This document shows, piece after piece, positions 25,428 to 37,850 of a stretch of 64,000 nucleotides of DNA. The notes under the pieces are model-generated. The model was given only the letters and a program-made list of their open reading frames with translations, searched no databases and was not told the DNA's origin. The translations under genes were made by a program, and so were the position numbers. Location of the stretch: the NCBI GenBank assembly GCA_010909165.1, contig VJWM01000144.1:124001-188000 (forward strand). The letters are read 5' to 3'. Every line of letters starts with the position of its first letter. Position 1 is the stretch's first letter. The stretch comes from Anthoceros angustus. Its lineage: Eukaryota > Streptophyta > Anthocerotopsida > Anthocerotales > Anthocerotaceae.

Positions 25428-25871
25428 ATGATTGCTGACCATGCACTTCCAACAATTGAAGCAGCTGAGGATGATGATGTTGTTGATGTCTCAGAGATGG
25501 CAGATATCTTGGAAGTTGGAGATAACTTCCTTGTCTTGGCAGACCCTGCAGATGAAGGGCTGGATTTTTACGTGTTGACTTGCACTAAGGCTAAGCACAC
25601 GTTATTGGAGTCTCGGTATTGCCCTTGGAGTAAAAGAGAATTCCAGGCTGTGGAGGAGGTGGTTGTTGGACAATACTATATGTTGGAAAAGCATTTGCCC
25701 GAGTCTGTGTATAGCTTGCCTTGGGATCTGGAGGAATGCTATTTGCCACCAAATTGTTCGACATGCAAGTTCACAATGGCACCACATGGGCACGATGGAG
25801 AAGTCCAGCTATATAGGCTAACCACCGAAGCCCAGGAACAAGTCACTGCCTATGTCTATGAAAGCAACTGA
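25428..25871 (+). CDS. Transposon-like C-terminal domain ORF (147 codons, GDNF...FYVL.CT)
   Basis: The ORF runs from 25428 to a TGA at 25869-25871 and has an acidic start (AAEDDDVVDV) followed by GDNFLVLADPADEG and DFYVLTCTKAK. A minus-strand block at 29067-29480 has the matching pattern GDNFMV, then FWYVLRCTA, then G.YYE..P and a KFPM/KFTM motif. I read it as the C-terminal domain of a multi-copy transposon protein, not a host gene. No start signal or promoter was identified. Confidence 0.5.
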   Translation: MIADHALPTIEAAEDDDVVDVSEMADILEVGDNFLVLADPADEGLDFYVLTCTKAKHTLLESRYCPWSKREFQAVEEVVVGQYYMLEKHLPESVYSLPWDLEECYLPPNCSTCKFTMAPHGHDGEVQLYRLTTEAQEQVTAYVYESN

Positions 25872-26285
25872 GGAAGGTGAGTACTCTTACCAGGGAAGCT
25901 ATAGTTCTGGTGGTTCATGATCAATCTGTGGTCTTGAGATGAGCACAACCTGATTCGATCAACACACTGTACTGCGTGCAGGAGAACGAATTAATGCAAG
26001 CTGTCGTGCCCCGATGTTGCTATTTTCACATTGTTCCGGGGGCTGCGTTTATCAGATCTACTATGTTGTCACACTGTTTCTGGGTGCTGAGTTTACTAGA
26101 CTATGTTGTCACACTATACAGGCTTTGCAAGGCTGTGCAGCCGTTTCACAAAATGTTTTTGGCTCTGAAGACTTGTGACCCAAATTCTGGTGCTATAACG
26201 CTGCTGTCGTTTTGCTGATATCTGTTTCGCTGCCCTAATAGATGTGCGGTCGGGAGTGGGAGCTCAAGTTTGATAAAACTCAGCT
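25872..26285. other. Spacer, no gene seen
   Basis: Nothing recognisable. An ORF at 25976-26218 has no supporting features. Confidence 0.4.
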
Positions 26286-26717
26286 GGGTATGTGGGTATG
26301 TGGGTATGTGGGTATGTGGGTATGTGGGTATGTGGGTATGTGGGTATGTGGGGATGTGGGGATGTCGGTATGTGGGTATGTGGGTATGTGGGTATGGGGA
26401 TGGGGATGGGGATGTGGATGTGGGGATGGGGATGATGTGGATGTGGGGATGATGGGGATGATGGGGATGTGGGGGATGTGGATGTGGGGATGATGGGGAT
26501 GTGGATGTGGGGAGGATGTGGGGAGGATGTGGATGGGGGATGGGGATGTGGGGATGTGGGGATGTGGGGATGGGGATGGGGATGGGGGATGGGGATGTGG
26601 ATGTGGATGTGGGGGATGTGGGGATGTGGATGTGGGGATGTGGATGTGGGGATGTGGGGATGTGGGTGGGGATGTGGATGTGGGGATGTGGGGATGTGGA
26701 TGTGGATGTGGGGATGG
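26286..26717. repeat. G-rich minisatellite, (GTATGTGG)n changing to GGGGATGTGGATGTG units
   Basis: About 430 bp of short units. The first 110 bp are mainly GTATGTGG; the rest are mixtures of GGGGATGTGG, GGATGTGGATG and GGGGATGG. All G runs are on the plus strand, so it could form G-quadruplex structures. ORFs here (rich in M, W, C, G, D) are products of the repeat. Confidence 0.95.
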
Positions 26718-28012
26718 TTAGGTTACTTTCCGTCGCCCGCTTGTTAGGTTACTCCCGAGACGTGCCGCTTTCTCACAATCCTTCTTACCGGCTTATTTTG
26801 ACGGGACAGGTCTGGTTAGTGCGGTGCGGCGTTGTTAGTGCGGTGTTGCGGGACAGGGACTCTTCATTCACACTGGGGGCCAGGGGCGTGGAGGGTCCAT
26901 GGCAAACCAAACTTCTGGGAGTTCGGAGGGAGACGCGGTGGCCGCCAGAAGTGTCTACTCACCTTCCGCCTGCATCAAGACGTTGAATGTGAGGAGGATG
27001 CTTGGGATTCGCCCACGCTTGTGCTTGATGAGGATAACGCAATGGCTCAAGGAGGCACGGGCAGTGCATGTTGTGATTCCGCTCCGGTTGGAATGTCAAG
27101 CTTGTATCCTTTGGATCTTTCAAGCATCCGAGGACTTGGGAGTTGGGGTATCTCATGGATCGTAGGAATGCTAATGAAGGCACGTTAGAATTTGCTGCGA
27201 GGTCGTCACGGGGGATCCGAGCATGCTTGAGGCCGGTGGGTGTCGGACGCATAAGCACACCAATGTGCAAATTCAAGTTGGAGCATGACATTCAAGGTTA
27301 CTAGCTTCGAGCGTTCAAGGTGCAAAAGGAGTTCTGGACAAAATTCAAACATTGGTGCAGATCCGCTAAACTGAGACAATGTCCTGAGGAGGCTGGTGAC
27401 TTGGCGCAACCTCGACCAGCAAGAGGTTGATTGTCCACATGTTGAAGGTTCTAACGGCAATAACAAATAGGTTTGAAAACCGAAGAGGGCGTGGTGGTAA
27501 GCGATACCCCCGTGGTTTCAAGTTCATGTGTTGTCCTTGAAGACAGCCGCAACACTGCTTGCTGAGAAGTTGTAGTGGGCTATAGCAAGCATGAAGCAGG
27601 CGTTAAGAACTTTGTGGATGTGTTTCAGACATTGCTTCCTGCAGCTTACTGTTCAGTCGGCTTGATTGTTGTGAAATTCTTTATCTCCGGGTAAATGGCC
27701 CTAGTTTTCCCATTTTCAATCATTGCAAACAAAGCAGACTCCATGCACTCTTTGTCATGTCGGGCTCTTGGTCACGTTGGCCTCAAATCCTGCTGGTTCT
27801 ACCCTGTCGAAAGGATCGAGGTCGAATTTTCAAAATCTATCCCCAGTGATTGGCCATCTAGGCCTTGCTTTCCTTATACCTGGGCATGTTTCAGCGAAAG
27901 TAATCATGTCACCCACCCTTCGGTGGCCTTATGCACACGAGTGGCCTCCGATTGGCAATTTAAAGCCGGCAAGCACTTCAGAGACCACGCAAGCTAGCCC
28001 GCCTTTGTCCTT
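26718..28012. other. No gene seen between the two G-rich repeats
   Basis: Both strands have only short ORFs without domains. The flanking GATGTGGGG repeats on both sides suggest one repeated region split by unrelated sequence. Confidence 0.4.
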
Positions 28013-28084
28013 TGTGGATGTGGGGATGATGTGGGGATGATGTGGATGTGGGAGGATGTGGGAGGATGTGGGGATGTGGGGGAG
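28013..28084. repeat. Second short GATGTGG minisatellite
   Basis: Units of GGGGATGATGTGG and GGAGGATGTGG on the plus strand, matching the motif of the 26.3-26.7 kb array. It is 72 bp long. Confidence 0.85.
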
Positions 28085-29066
28085 GGGACATGGAATCTTC
28101 AAGCGGATTAGGCAAGCTGGCCCAGGCACCCTCTTCCGGAGGTGAGTATCACCATTTGTCAATGATGAAAGTCACTAGTCACCTTGGCCGCACACTACTT
28201 GCATCGAATGGAACGGGCCAAGGCACGCAAGCGCCATCGGAAGAAGGTCCGAGATCGGTGTGGCCCCATATGCCAAGCCTTCCACGCCGCCGTGCACGCC
28301 GCATCATGGAGGTGGTCGGGTTGACGGCGAAGGCACCGATCCGCATGCTTCGGCGGGGACTCAAGCGAGGAGGACACTGGCGATGTGATAGATTGAGGGC
28401 GCCACCCGAACTAGTTCCTTCCGTCCTGGCTGGCTCTGCACATCCACGACACTAGATAGGTTGTGTGACAATGGGTGGATGGCGGAGCAGATCCCTTGAT
28501 GCTTGTTTTGTGGCATTGTACATTACAACAGCTTTGGGCCACGAGGGTGGCATGTGAAATCGGTGGTGTGGCATATTTTGGATCTTTGGTTTCATGTTAG
28601 TTCAAGAGCTCATTTTGTTGTGTGTTCATCCCACAAAATGTCTACATGGCCGTGTGTCATTAAACTAATCTGTGTCATTGGAATTGTATATGTGTCCGCA
28701 CGAGCATTGAATCGGATCGCTCGAGGCATTGTTTCGTAGACCATCCGAGGCCCTCTTTTCTCAAGTGTGTGGGTTTGCTCGTAATTGAGCAATTACAACC
28801 GGTAGCTTCCTCCCAACGTTGCTATGAACTACAAACGGAGAATTGCTTCACAGGACCCACAAAAACCAGGTGCATTCTCCCACAAGTAACATGATTGTCA
28901 AAAGTGCAAGGATTCACATCTATGCCAATTATGGATGCTTGCACATTAATACTGTCCATCCACAGCATCCTACACATGTCTACAAGCCTTGACAAAAAAG
29001 TGACCACCAGGGACTAAGAACAAAGCAAGCCCATGTATATTTTGCAGCAGGACCCCTCCCTTTACG
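28085..29066. other. No gene seen
   Basis: Short ORFs only, without recognised domains. It adjoins the minus-strand transposon remnant that ends at 29067. Confidence 0.4.
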
Positions 29067-29805
29067 CTATGTCGCCACAACTTGATCCAACCATGTTCTA
29101 TATCCAGCAGAGAGCCAGTAAAGCTGCGGAGTGTTCTTGTTCTTCTCATTGGCCCTGGGAATAGCTACCATTGGAAACTTTGTGGTCAGGACAGTCTCAG
29201 CTTCAAGCATTATTGGGTCACCACGTGGCCCTGAATCCAGTAGCTGGTAGGCACTTTTGTCAGTAGGCACCGGCTCATAGTAGTAACCTTTCACAACCTT
29301 TTCACCGCCGCAAAATCTCACCACCCCACTGGATCTTCGCAATACCACGTGACCATGGGCTGTGCAACGCAATACATACCAGAACTTTCTCTTTATTACC
29401 GTGCCTCGAACGCACCATGAAGTTATCTCCGCACAGGGACTGACCAAATTCCAAACCCGCCGGTTGTTCCACCATGGCACTTTGTGAAGCTTTCTTGGGA
29501 CGCCTGGTCTCTCCGGACTTGAGGCACCCTTCCGCTTTCAAAGTTCTGAGTCTGCCCTTGCCTTTTCTACGCAAAGATCGACGTCCCACCGATACCTCCA
29601 CCACTTCGTACCGATGCTCGAAGTGGCGATTTCTCCGCATCCTTATGAATGACAATAGCCACTTCATCGGTGGCCTGACACATAGTGGCCGCTTCACCAG
29701 CAGTAGAATCGGCCATTGGAACACCAGCACAAGTGGCCACATCCATACCACCGCAGCCACCGCCATAGTGGTCACGCCCTCCCCATCCTTGCCGGGCACC
29801 TCCAC
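29067..29805 (-). pseudogene. Transposon-like C-terminal domain, minus-strand copy (frameshifted)
   Basis: The frame 29805-29302 reads GLEFGQSLCGDNFMVRSRHG. A frame change near 29375 then leads into the frame 29480-29067 with FWYVLRCTAHGHVV, KVVKGYYYEPVP and TTKFPMVAIPRANEK, ending at a stop. This matches the layout of the ORF at 25428-25871 (GDNF, FYVL.CT, G.YY, KF.M). The two copies face opposite ways about 3.2 kb apart. Confidence 0.55.
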
Positions 29806-29962
29806 CTCATCTTCCGCCCAGATCCGTGGTCACTTCCACACGACGGCACAAGTTCTAGGCGTGTTCGCACAAGTTGTGTGTCATTCTTGATGCCCGTAGT
29901 TTCATCATCATGCACAAGGTGGGTGTCCACCGCACGACCTCGAGTCTCGGTGTAGAAAACCC

Positions 29963-30040
29963 GGTATCCTCTTCCACCGCCTGGTATCCTCTTCCGCTCG
30001 GTATCCTCTTCCACCGGGTATCCTCTTCCACCGCTGCATT
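29963..30040. repeat. Short tandem repeat GGTATCCTCTTCCACCG, 4 units
   Basis: GGTATCCTCTTCC recurs four times with 16-22 bp spacing. On the minus strand this gives repeated EEDT/RIP peptides, which I regard as a by-product. Confidence 0.85.
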
Positions 30041-32590
30041 GCGATCTTCAACACACCGAGTTGTAGGTCGGCCTTGTTGAGCCGAACACACATGGGTGCC
30101 CACCTTGTGGCACCACCAATCACCCATGTCGGTGAGTGGAATCAAAACTGGGGCCAAACAAAGAAGTCGCCACGTGAGAGGCATCTCGTGATCAACCAAA
30201 GGAGCCAACCCCAAACATGACATCGCTGGATCGCCACATGAGTGGGCCAAATACCGCGCCACACCGCACTGTAGTACGTGCCTCACCAGACTCAATCCTG
30301 GTTTGAGACTGGGACCACCAGATCCGCGATTCCATGACATAGTTGTGCATTGGCCAACAGGGGCGACCGAATCGGGCCGCTGGGATAGGTGGCCGCCCAC
30401 GTGGTGGTGTGATCAACGCCCAAGACCGCCAAGCGAGGAAAGCAGCCTACTATATGTGCCTAGGGACAAGGTAATTGTTGTTAGCACAAAGGTCTCAGAT
30501 ATAGCTTTTCCATGCAAAGCAACAACCTTAGAGCACTACTAACTGTGAGACTCATGAACCGCCTTCTTATGTGAGTCACCGGGGCACTATCCTGCAGCAC
30601 CCCCAACAATTCTTCCAAACGGTGCTCCATGATGTGGAATTCTGCAGCCATGATAATGCTCGCCCACTGCTCTCGGGTCACGCCCTGTGCATCCGTTGAC
30701 TCCACTAGTGAATGGCCAACCTTGGCCTGCCACCGCGGCCGGACTTGAAGAGAACAAGCGATTGGGGCAGTCACCCCGACCAAAGATGTGTTGGTAGAGG
30801 CATACATCGAAAACAAGGCCCACAAGGGAGGAAAACAAAGTCATAGCATCCGAATCCCTACATAGCACCACAAAACCAATTGCGCTTAGATGCATGGGAA
30901 TGATCTCAAGACACAAAACAAGGCATGCATACTACGTATACACTGTGCATACGCAGACTTCGTGATCCGGACGTGAAAGTCGCGGCCTCGTCTGGGGCCT
31001 CGACGCGCTCATTTGATTTATTTTCGGGGGGCACGGGATAAATTCTAGAGAGATTTGACCTACTGGTCATTCTTTACTGAATTCAGTAAAATTTATTACA
31101 AGTGAGTAAAATACAATGCCACGTGAAGTAAAAATAATCCACCCTCTATGTTGAAACCATAACAATAAGGTAGAAAAAAATAGCCACCAAGTGAAAACCA
31201 GGTACATCTAGATAGAAGCTCATTCTAGACATCTCACCATATTGCTAAATCTGGCAGGTAAAACATATCCAGTTAAATACAATTCATGCGGATCCAGGAT
31301 ATACAAAAAACCAACAAAGAATCCTTTTCTTTGCAGAGTTTCCTGTATATCAAGGTGGCATATAAAAAATTAAATAATGTAGAGTAAATACCAGATAAGA
31401 CTGATCCCTTCCACTGCCTCAACAGCCTGCATAAACAACATAAATTAAGAATTCAGAGGCATATTGATAACAGTAAGAAAAAAAATCCAGATACTTATAT
31501 ACAAGGCGATAAATACAAGGCAACTTAATAAACACAATACTAACGATGACTTGTTTGTGTATCCAGAAACGCGGTAGCTACAAAAAAAAGAATAACGCCG
31601 ACTGGCAATGAACATCGTGAACAAGGCAACTGCAAACTCCCGCAAATAGTTGAAGACTAAACATTTAACAACTGCAAATGTGAGCGTAACAAAGCTGGCC
31701 TTTCGAGACTCGATGTTCGATGGCAACTAACCTTGATTCCGTTATATTGGTTTCAAAAAGTATAGAACAAAGACAACATGCAGAAGACGAGGCGAAGCGA
31801 CTTCAGCATGAGGCCCGACTTACCTTATTGGCGGAAATAAACCCGAGCGCACATACACAAAACCCGACAGCGGCAGCGGCGCGGCGAAGCGAACATGCAC
31901 ATAACATACCAGAAAGCAAACTCAACAAACTGCCAAGAAACGCAACAACAGATAAACTACATAACCACGACAAGCGGCGTATAAGCGCAACATGTAGGCC
32001 AAGCGAGATCGGGCAAGCCAAAGCGGACCAAGACAGCGACAAAACAAAGCGACCATCGACCTTTTTGAGCAACCTTAAACAACGGAAGCGAACAACCTTG
32101 GCCTTTGGAGGCGAAAACCTTAGCTTTCGAAACAACAACTTACCGTCACAACAACAGCAGAACTCGAGAGAGCTTAAAACTTAAGAGCTACTAAAGAGCT
32201 ACACAACACCTCGGACTTCGGACATGCTGAAGCCTTGGACTACAAGCAAACAAGTAGCTACGAAAAGACCTCGGCCCTCGGGCTAACCCTGGAAACCACC
32301 TTAAACCAAAACTAACATAAACAAACCAGCATCAACAATGGCCTGGAGGAAAAGAGGCATGCACAAGACATACCTGAACACCAACTCAGCAGTACGCCAT
32401 ACCGACAGATCAAACTTGGCACAAGCGACAAAAGCGCCTGGCGATGTAGCGCGAGCGGAGAAAAGCGCCACACAGACCAAGAAACTCACAAAACAAACAG
32501 GATCGGCCTTTAAGCTGAGCAAACCTTGGACTACGGAAGCAAACAACATTGGCCTTCGGAGGCGAACAACCTTCTTCGAAGCCACAACAC
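30041..32590. other. No supported gene
   Basis: The composition is A-rich between 31020 and 31700 and again at 31720-32590 on the plus strand. The 154-codon ORF at 31720-32184 is rich in A, K, R, Q, N and T, has no recognised domain, and overlaps an equally long reverse ORF. Repeated phrases such as CCTTGG.CTTTGGAGGCGA suggest old repeat material. Confidence 0.35.
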
Positions 32591-32630
32591 GATAATATTT
32601 GAAGCGGTGAATATAAGCCGCCGTAAACCC
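32587..32630 (+). repeat. Terminus of an unclassified repeat (AATATTTGAAGCGG), copy 1
   Basis: ATAATATTTGAAGCGGTGAA followed by TATA matches the element ends at 34372, 36473 and 38206 (minus) and at 61013 (plus). Similarity fades after about 40 bp. Confidence 0.6.
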
Positions 32631-32654
32631 CGGACCAATTTGATTCCTATGTCC

Positions 32655-32890
32655 CAAAACCCATGATTCTTAATGTTCTCGGTTTACGCATTTGGGTCTT
32701 GTTACTGCCTCGTCGCGGTTTGGTCCGTTTGGACAAAATTTTGCCTCGGTATGGTGCAGGTGCATGTGTGTGCGTAGGCATGCGCCCAAAGAAACTCAAC
32801 TTAACTAATATAAAAACTATAATTGGATCTCGAACTCGCGATCTATGATTCTTAGCCAAGTTTTTTACCACTTTACCAACTTTAGGAGAC
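32655..32890 (-). mobile_element. tRNA-related SINE-like sequence 1
   Basis: The minus strand has an A-box-like TGGTAAAGTGG (32868-32878) and, about 35 bases on, a B-box-like GTTCGAGATCC (32825-32835). The distance and motifs are those of a tRNA-type pol III promoter. The head lacks a paired acceptor stem, so it is not a functional tRNA gene. The downstream body to 32655 has no coding content. Confidence 0.55.
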
Positions 32891-33524
32891 AACAAAATTT
32901 TATGATATGCAAATAACATATATCAATGAAGGTGCCAATATGCTAGCACCCTATGCTCTTATGCTCCTCCATAGGCGCATGCATGGCCCTTAAATAGGTT
33001 TTCTATGAGCGCGGTGCTGCGCATTAACACTAGGGCTTACAACCACTTGTCCCGCACCCATGCACATTATGACTTACATATATTAGGCCACGCGCTTGCT
33101 TGCGCAAGAGAATGAGAAAAACACACCACCTTTCACACTTCCGATCACGACGCAGCCTTGGTCGCTCACAAAGATGGTGTCCAACATACAAAAACGTATT
33201 CAATTGCTATGACCTCAGAGAAAGATAGTCGCCTACACGAGCTCGAGAATAGGGAAGAAACTTGGCCGTGTCATGTCTCTCTTCTCCATTCCGATTCAAG
33301 TGAAATTTGAGATCATGAATATTAGGGCATGGGTAATTTCAAACGGCGTGCTTAGAAAACCTTTGAAATTTAAAAATAATTTCCATGATTTTGAGTTCAA
33401 GTATACAAATTATTAGAATAAGGGAATTTAAACCAAACCAATCACTTTTACAACACATACTATGCTCTCATTTCGATACATATATTACCTATTCCCTACA
33501 CAACATGAAAAGTTCACCTTCAAA
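32891..33524. other. AT-rich, no gene seen
   Basis: No ORF with features and no recognised RNA. Confidence 0.4.
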
Positions 33525-33546
33525 GGGCGCCGGCATGCCGGCGCCC
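33525..33546. repeat. 22-bp perfect GC palindrome
   Basis: GGGCGCCGGCA followed by its exact reverse complement TGCCGGCGCCC. A longer version lies at 33651-33680. Confidence 0.95.
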
Positions 33547-33616
33547 TAGAAGAAGACTTGAACTCAAGACCTCTTATTTCCAACTTTCAAGGCTTACCAC
33601 TCCATTAACTTTCCCA
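33547..33616 (-). mobile_element. tRNA-related SINE-like sequence 2, between two palindromes
   Basis: The minus strand carries TAATGGAGTGG (A-box-like, 33598-33608) and GTTCAAGTC (exact B-box consensus, 33555-33563). It occupies the interval between the palindromes at 33525 and 33651. The short length suggests a truncated head. Confidence 0.45.
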
Positions 33617-35746
33617 TATACAAATATTGAGGCACAAAGTATATGTTGAAATGAGGGCGCCGGCATGCCGGCGCCCTCATGCCCTCATTTTTCTTCTTCT
33701 TCTTCATCATGCCCTTATGCTCCCCATGCTCCTTGTTTTGATAGCCACCGAGAAGCCATCACGGTTCGTGGTTTCTTAGCCACTAGCCTAGGGTGTCTAA
33801 CCGATGTTGAGCGGTCAGGAGAAGCCATTACGGTTCGTAGTTTCAGAAGGAAAGTGTTTGTTGGACGTCCGGTCATTGCCAAAGGCCATGAATCTTGGCG
33901 CCGCATGCCGCGCCCAATGCACGTAACCTTTGAGCATGACTTGGCGCCGCATGCCGGCCTAGGTGTGTCACTTACGGCGTGTTTAGGGTCTTCACGCCCT
34001 CGGGCTGTTGTACATAATGACATCGACCGTGTCCGGATTGGATGTATAGCACGCATATAGAAATAGCCGTATGCATTCCCTTGATCTTTCTTTGCGAGAT
34101 GGTCGCCCATGTTCATTTAATCGTTGTTTAACGAATGGCATGCACTAACGACATGGGCATCATTTCCATTGAAAACAATGGTACATGTAGGTCAAATCCT
34201 TCGCTCACCATTGTAAGCCGCTAAAATATATAAAATTCTCTCGACACCCTAATTGTGTGCCTTCTTCTGCAGGGTATGCTCAAATACACATTTCAATGCC
34301 CATCGAAAACCCCGTTTCGCATATATTCACGTCAAAAGCCGCTTGATGTATATTCAGCCGCTTCAAATATTATGCTGTTCCATAAAGGCTCTTCCTCAAC
34401 CTGCACACCAGATGCTCTTTGCCCTTCTCAACAAAACCTTCTGGTTGCTGCATGTAGACGTCCTCTTGAAGGTCACCATGCAAGAATGCCGTCTTGACAT
34501 CCATCCGCATAAGTTCCATATCATTCCACAGCAACCAAAGCAAGAACACATCGCAAAGTTGTCATTTTGACTCGGTGAGAAAATCTCATCAAAGTCAATG
34601 CACAGTTGTTGCTTGAAACCCTTAGCAACCAATCGTGCCTTGTACTTTGGTTGCCATCAAGCGGTATGACCTTCATCTTGTACACCCATTTGCATGGTAG
34701 TGCCTTCTTATCCTAGGCAACCAACTCCCAAGTTTGGTTCTTATGCAATAATTCATTTCGATCGCATGGCCTTCTCCCACTTCTCTTTGTTACTCATTGA
34801 CATGGCCTCTTTGTAAGAAGAGGGTTCCCCACAATCTGTCGATAACATAATCCAGATGGATCATACATCGAGGTCGTGTAATCTGCACGACCTCTGACCG
34901 AACCTCCTCTATAGGTGCTTGTTCGACTCTTGGTTCATCTACGGTGGAGGAATGTGCTCGCACATTACCACGGTATCAACCCGCCCATGATGATCATGTC
35001 CATCTTCTTGGAAGATCACCCTTCGCACCTCCACGCTTGGAGTAGGCTTCGCATCTTGTTCTCATTGAAGAACACGTCGTTAGTACGAACAACCTTTCTA
35101 GCCTCGGATCCCACAAACGGTATCCCATCTCACAGAATCACCATAGCCAAGAAAAATACATTTCTTGGACTTAGGTGCCAACTTGTCCCGAAACTCTTTT
35201 GGAACATGGCGGTATGCCTCATGACCAAACACTCGCAGATGCTTGTAGGATGGTTTCTTTCCGCACTATAGCTCCTCCGAACTCGCCATCAAATTTTATT
35301 AGGAGATCTGTTAATAAGATGAACTGCAGAGACATCGCCCAAAACCCATTAGGCAATCCGAGTTTGACAACAAACTACGCATCCTCTCCGAATGGTTCTG
35401 CTCATCCGCCGCCCACACCATTTTGTGGAGGAGTATACGATAATTCTTTTGATTCCCTTGGAATCACGTAATGACCGAAAGCTTTGAAACATACTCGCCA
35501 CCATTATCGTCTTAGACACTTCAATCGGTGGCGATTCTCTACAAGGGTGACAAATTTCAAACACCGTAACTTCATCCTTTTTCCTCAAAGGATAAACCCA
35601 CACCTTGCGTGAGAAATCATCTATGAAAGTGACAAAATAGGAGGCACCGCCTAATGATGCAGAGGCATAGGTCCACATACATCGTGAACCAACTCAAGAG
35701 GTTTACTCTACTTTTACCTCTTGTTCGATGTGATGATTTTGTCATT
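33610..35746 (-). mobile_element. Copia pol fragment, tandem unit 1 (integrase to RT start, plus inserted repeat)
   Basis: On the minus strand 35700-35350 has integrase text (GGASYFVTFIDDFSRKVWVYPL), and later parts read like the integrase C-terminus and the RT start: VAKGFKQQ.CIDFDEIFSP at about 34620, and reverse complements of the [16 protein letters not shown] block near 34440. RT stops at a SLYG-like block about 34380, where an unrelated repeat starts (AATATTTGAAGCGG, ending at 34372). Many small indels show it is defective. It is the least eroded of three tandem units. Confidence 0.75.
33651..33680. repeat. 30-bp perfect GC palindrome
   Basis: ATGAGGGCGCCGGCA followed by its exact reverse complement. 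Decayed forms recur at about 33898, 33950, 35790, 36015, 36060 and 61410. Confidence 0.95.
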
Positions 35747-37850
35747 TCCCATATACAAATATTTGAGGCACAAAGTATATGTTGAATGAGGGGCATGCGG
35801 CGCCCTCATGCCTCATTTTTCTTCTTCTTCATCATGCCCTTATGCTCCCCATGCTCCTTGTTTTGATAGCCACCGAGAAGCCATCACGGTTCGTGGTTTC
35901 TTAGCCACAGCCTAGGGTGTCTAACCGATGTTGAGCAACCGAGAAGCCATTACGGTTCGTAGTTTCTCAAGGAAAGTGTTTGTTGACGTCCAGCATTGCC
36001 AAAGTTATGATCTTGGCGCCGCATGCCGCGCCCAATGCACGAGCCTTTGAGCATGACTTGGCGCATGCCGGCGCCTAGGTGTGTCACTTACGGCGTGTTT
36101 AGGGTCTTCACGCCTCTACTGTACATAATGACATCGACCGTGTCCGGATTGGATGTATAGCACGCATAGAAATAGCCGTATGCATTCCCTTCGATGTCTG
36201 CAGAGATGGTCGCCCATGTTCATTTAATCGTTGTTTAACGAATGGCATGCACTAACGACATGGGCATCATTTCCATTGAAAACAATGGTCTACCCGTAGG
36301 TCAAATCCTTCGCTCACCATTGTAAGCCGCTAAAATATATAAAATTCTCGACACCCTAATTGTGTGCCTTCTTCAGGTATGCTCAAATACACATTTCAAT
36401 GCCCATCGAAAACCCCTGCTTGCATATATTCACGTCAAAAGCCGCTTGATGTATATTCACCGCTTCAAATATTATGTTCCATAAAGGCTCTTCCTCAACT
36501 CGCATACACCGATGCTCTTTGCCCTTCTCAACAAAACCTTCCGTTGCCGCAGACGCCTCTTGAAGGTCACCATGCAAGAATGCCGTCTTGACATCCATCC
36601 GTATAAGTTCCATATCATCCGCAACCAAAGCAAGAACACATCGCAGTTGTCATTTTGACTCGTGAGAAAATCTCATCAAAGTCAATGCCTGTTGTTGCTT
36701 GAAACCCTTAGCAACCAATCGTGCCTTGTACTTTGGTTTGCCATCAAGCGGTATGACCTTCATCTTGTACACCCATTTGCATGGTAGTGCCTTCTTATCC
36801 TAGGCAACTAACCAACTCCCAAGTTTGGTTCTTATGCAATAATTCATTTCGATCGCATGGCCTTCTCCCACTTCTCTTTGTTACTCATTGACATGGCCTC
36901 TTTGTAAGAAGAGGGTTCCCCACAATCTGTCAAGATAACATAATCCAGATGGATCATACCCGTGAGGTCGTGTAATCCCGCCTCGACCACGAAGATGCAC
37001 CTCTATAGGTGCTTGTTCGACTCTTGGTTCATCGGTGGAGGAATGTGCTCGCACATTACCACTATCAACCCGCCCATGATGATCATGTCCATCTTCTTGA
37101 AGATCACCCTTCGCACCTCCACAGCTTGGAGTAGGCTTCGCATCTTGTTCTCATTGAAGAACACGCCGTTAGTACGAACAACCTTTCTAGCCTCGGATCC
37201 CACAAACGGTATCCCATCTCACCGAATCACCATAGCCAAGAAAAATACATTTCTTGGACTTAGGTGCCAACTTGTCCCGAAACTCTTTTGGAACATGGCA
37301 AGATGCCTCACAAACCAAACACTCGCAGATGCTTGTAGGATGGTTTCTTTCCGCACTATAGCTCCGAACTCGCCATCACTTTTATTAGGAGATCTAATAA
37401 GATGAACTGCAGAGACATCGCTCGCCCAAAACCCATTAGGCAATCCAGTTTGACAACAAAACCACGCATCCTCTCCGAATGGTTCTGCTCATCCGCCACA
37501 CCATTTTGTGGAGGAGAGTAGCAATTTCTCTTTGATTCCCTTGGAATCATGTAATGACCGAAAGCTGAAACATACTTCCACCATTATCCGCCCTTAGACA
37601 CTTCAATCGGTGGCTGATCGATTCTCTACAAGGGTGACAAAATTTCAAACACCGCCGAACTTCATCCTTTTTCCTCAAAGGATAAACCCACACCTTGCGT
37701 GAGAAAATCATCTATGAAAAGTGACAAAATAGAGGCACCGCCTAATGATGCAGAGGCATAGGTCCACATACATCGTGAACCAACTCAAGAGGTTTACTCT
37801 ACTTTTACCTCGTGTTCGATGTGATGATTTTGTCTGCTTCCCATATAAGC
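35747..37850 (-). mobile_element. Copia pol fragment, tandem unit 2
   Basis: It starts with the same CCCATATACAAATATT.GAGGCAC stretch as unit 1 and repeats its whole content in the same order, including the insertion junction (36473). The reading frame for [16 protein letters not shown] is visible on the minus strand (36628-36383), and integrase text ends at about 37840. Short internal losses relative to unit 1 break the frames. Confidence 0.75.

Noticed and set aside
26242-26986. ORFs rich in W, M, C, G and D
   Set aside because: They are translations of the G-rich minisatellite.
31720-32184. 154-codon ORF with a charged, repetitive product
   Set aside because: Low-complexity composition, no domain, and an overlapping reverse ORF of similar length. 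I could not support a gene.
32820-32890. Functional tRNA gene on the minus strand
   Set aside because: A and B boxes are present, but there is no paired acceptor stem or convincing anticodon arm. Better read as a SINE head.
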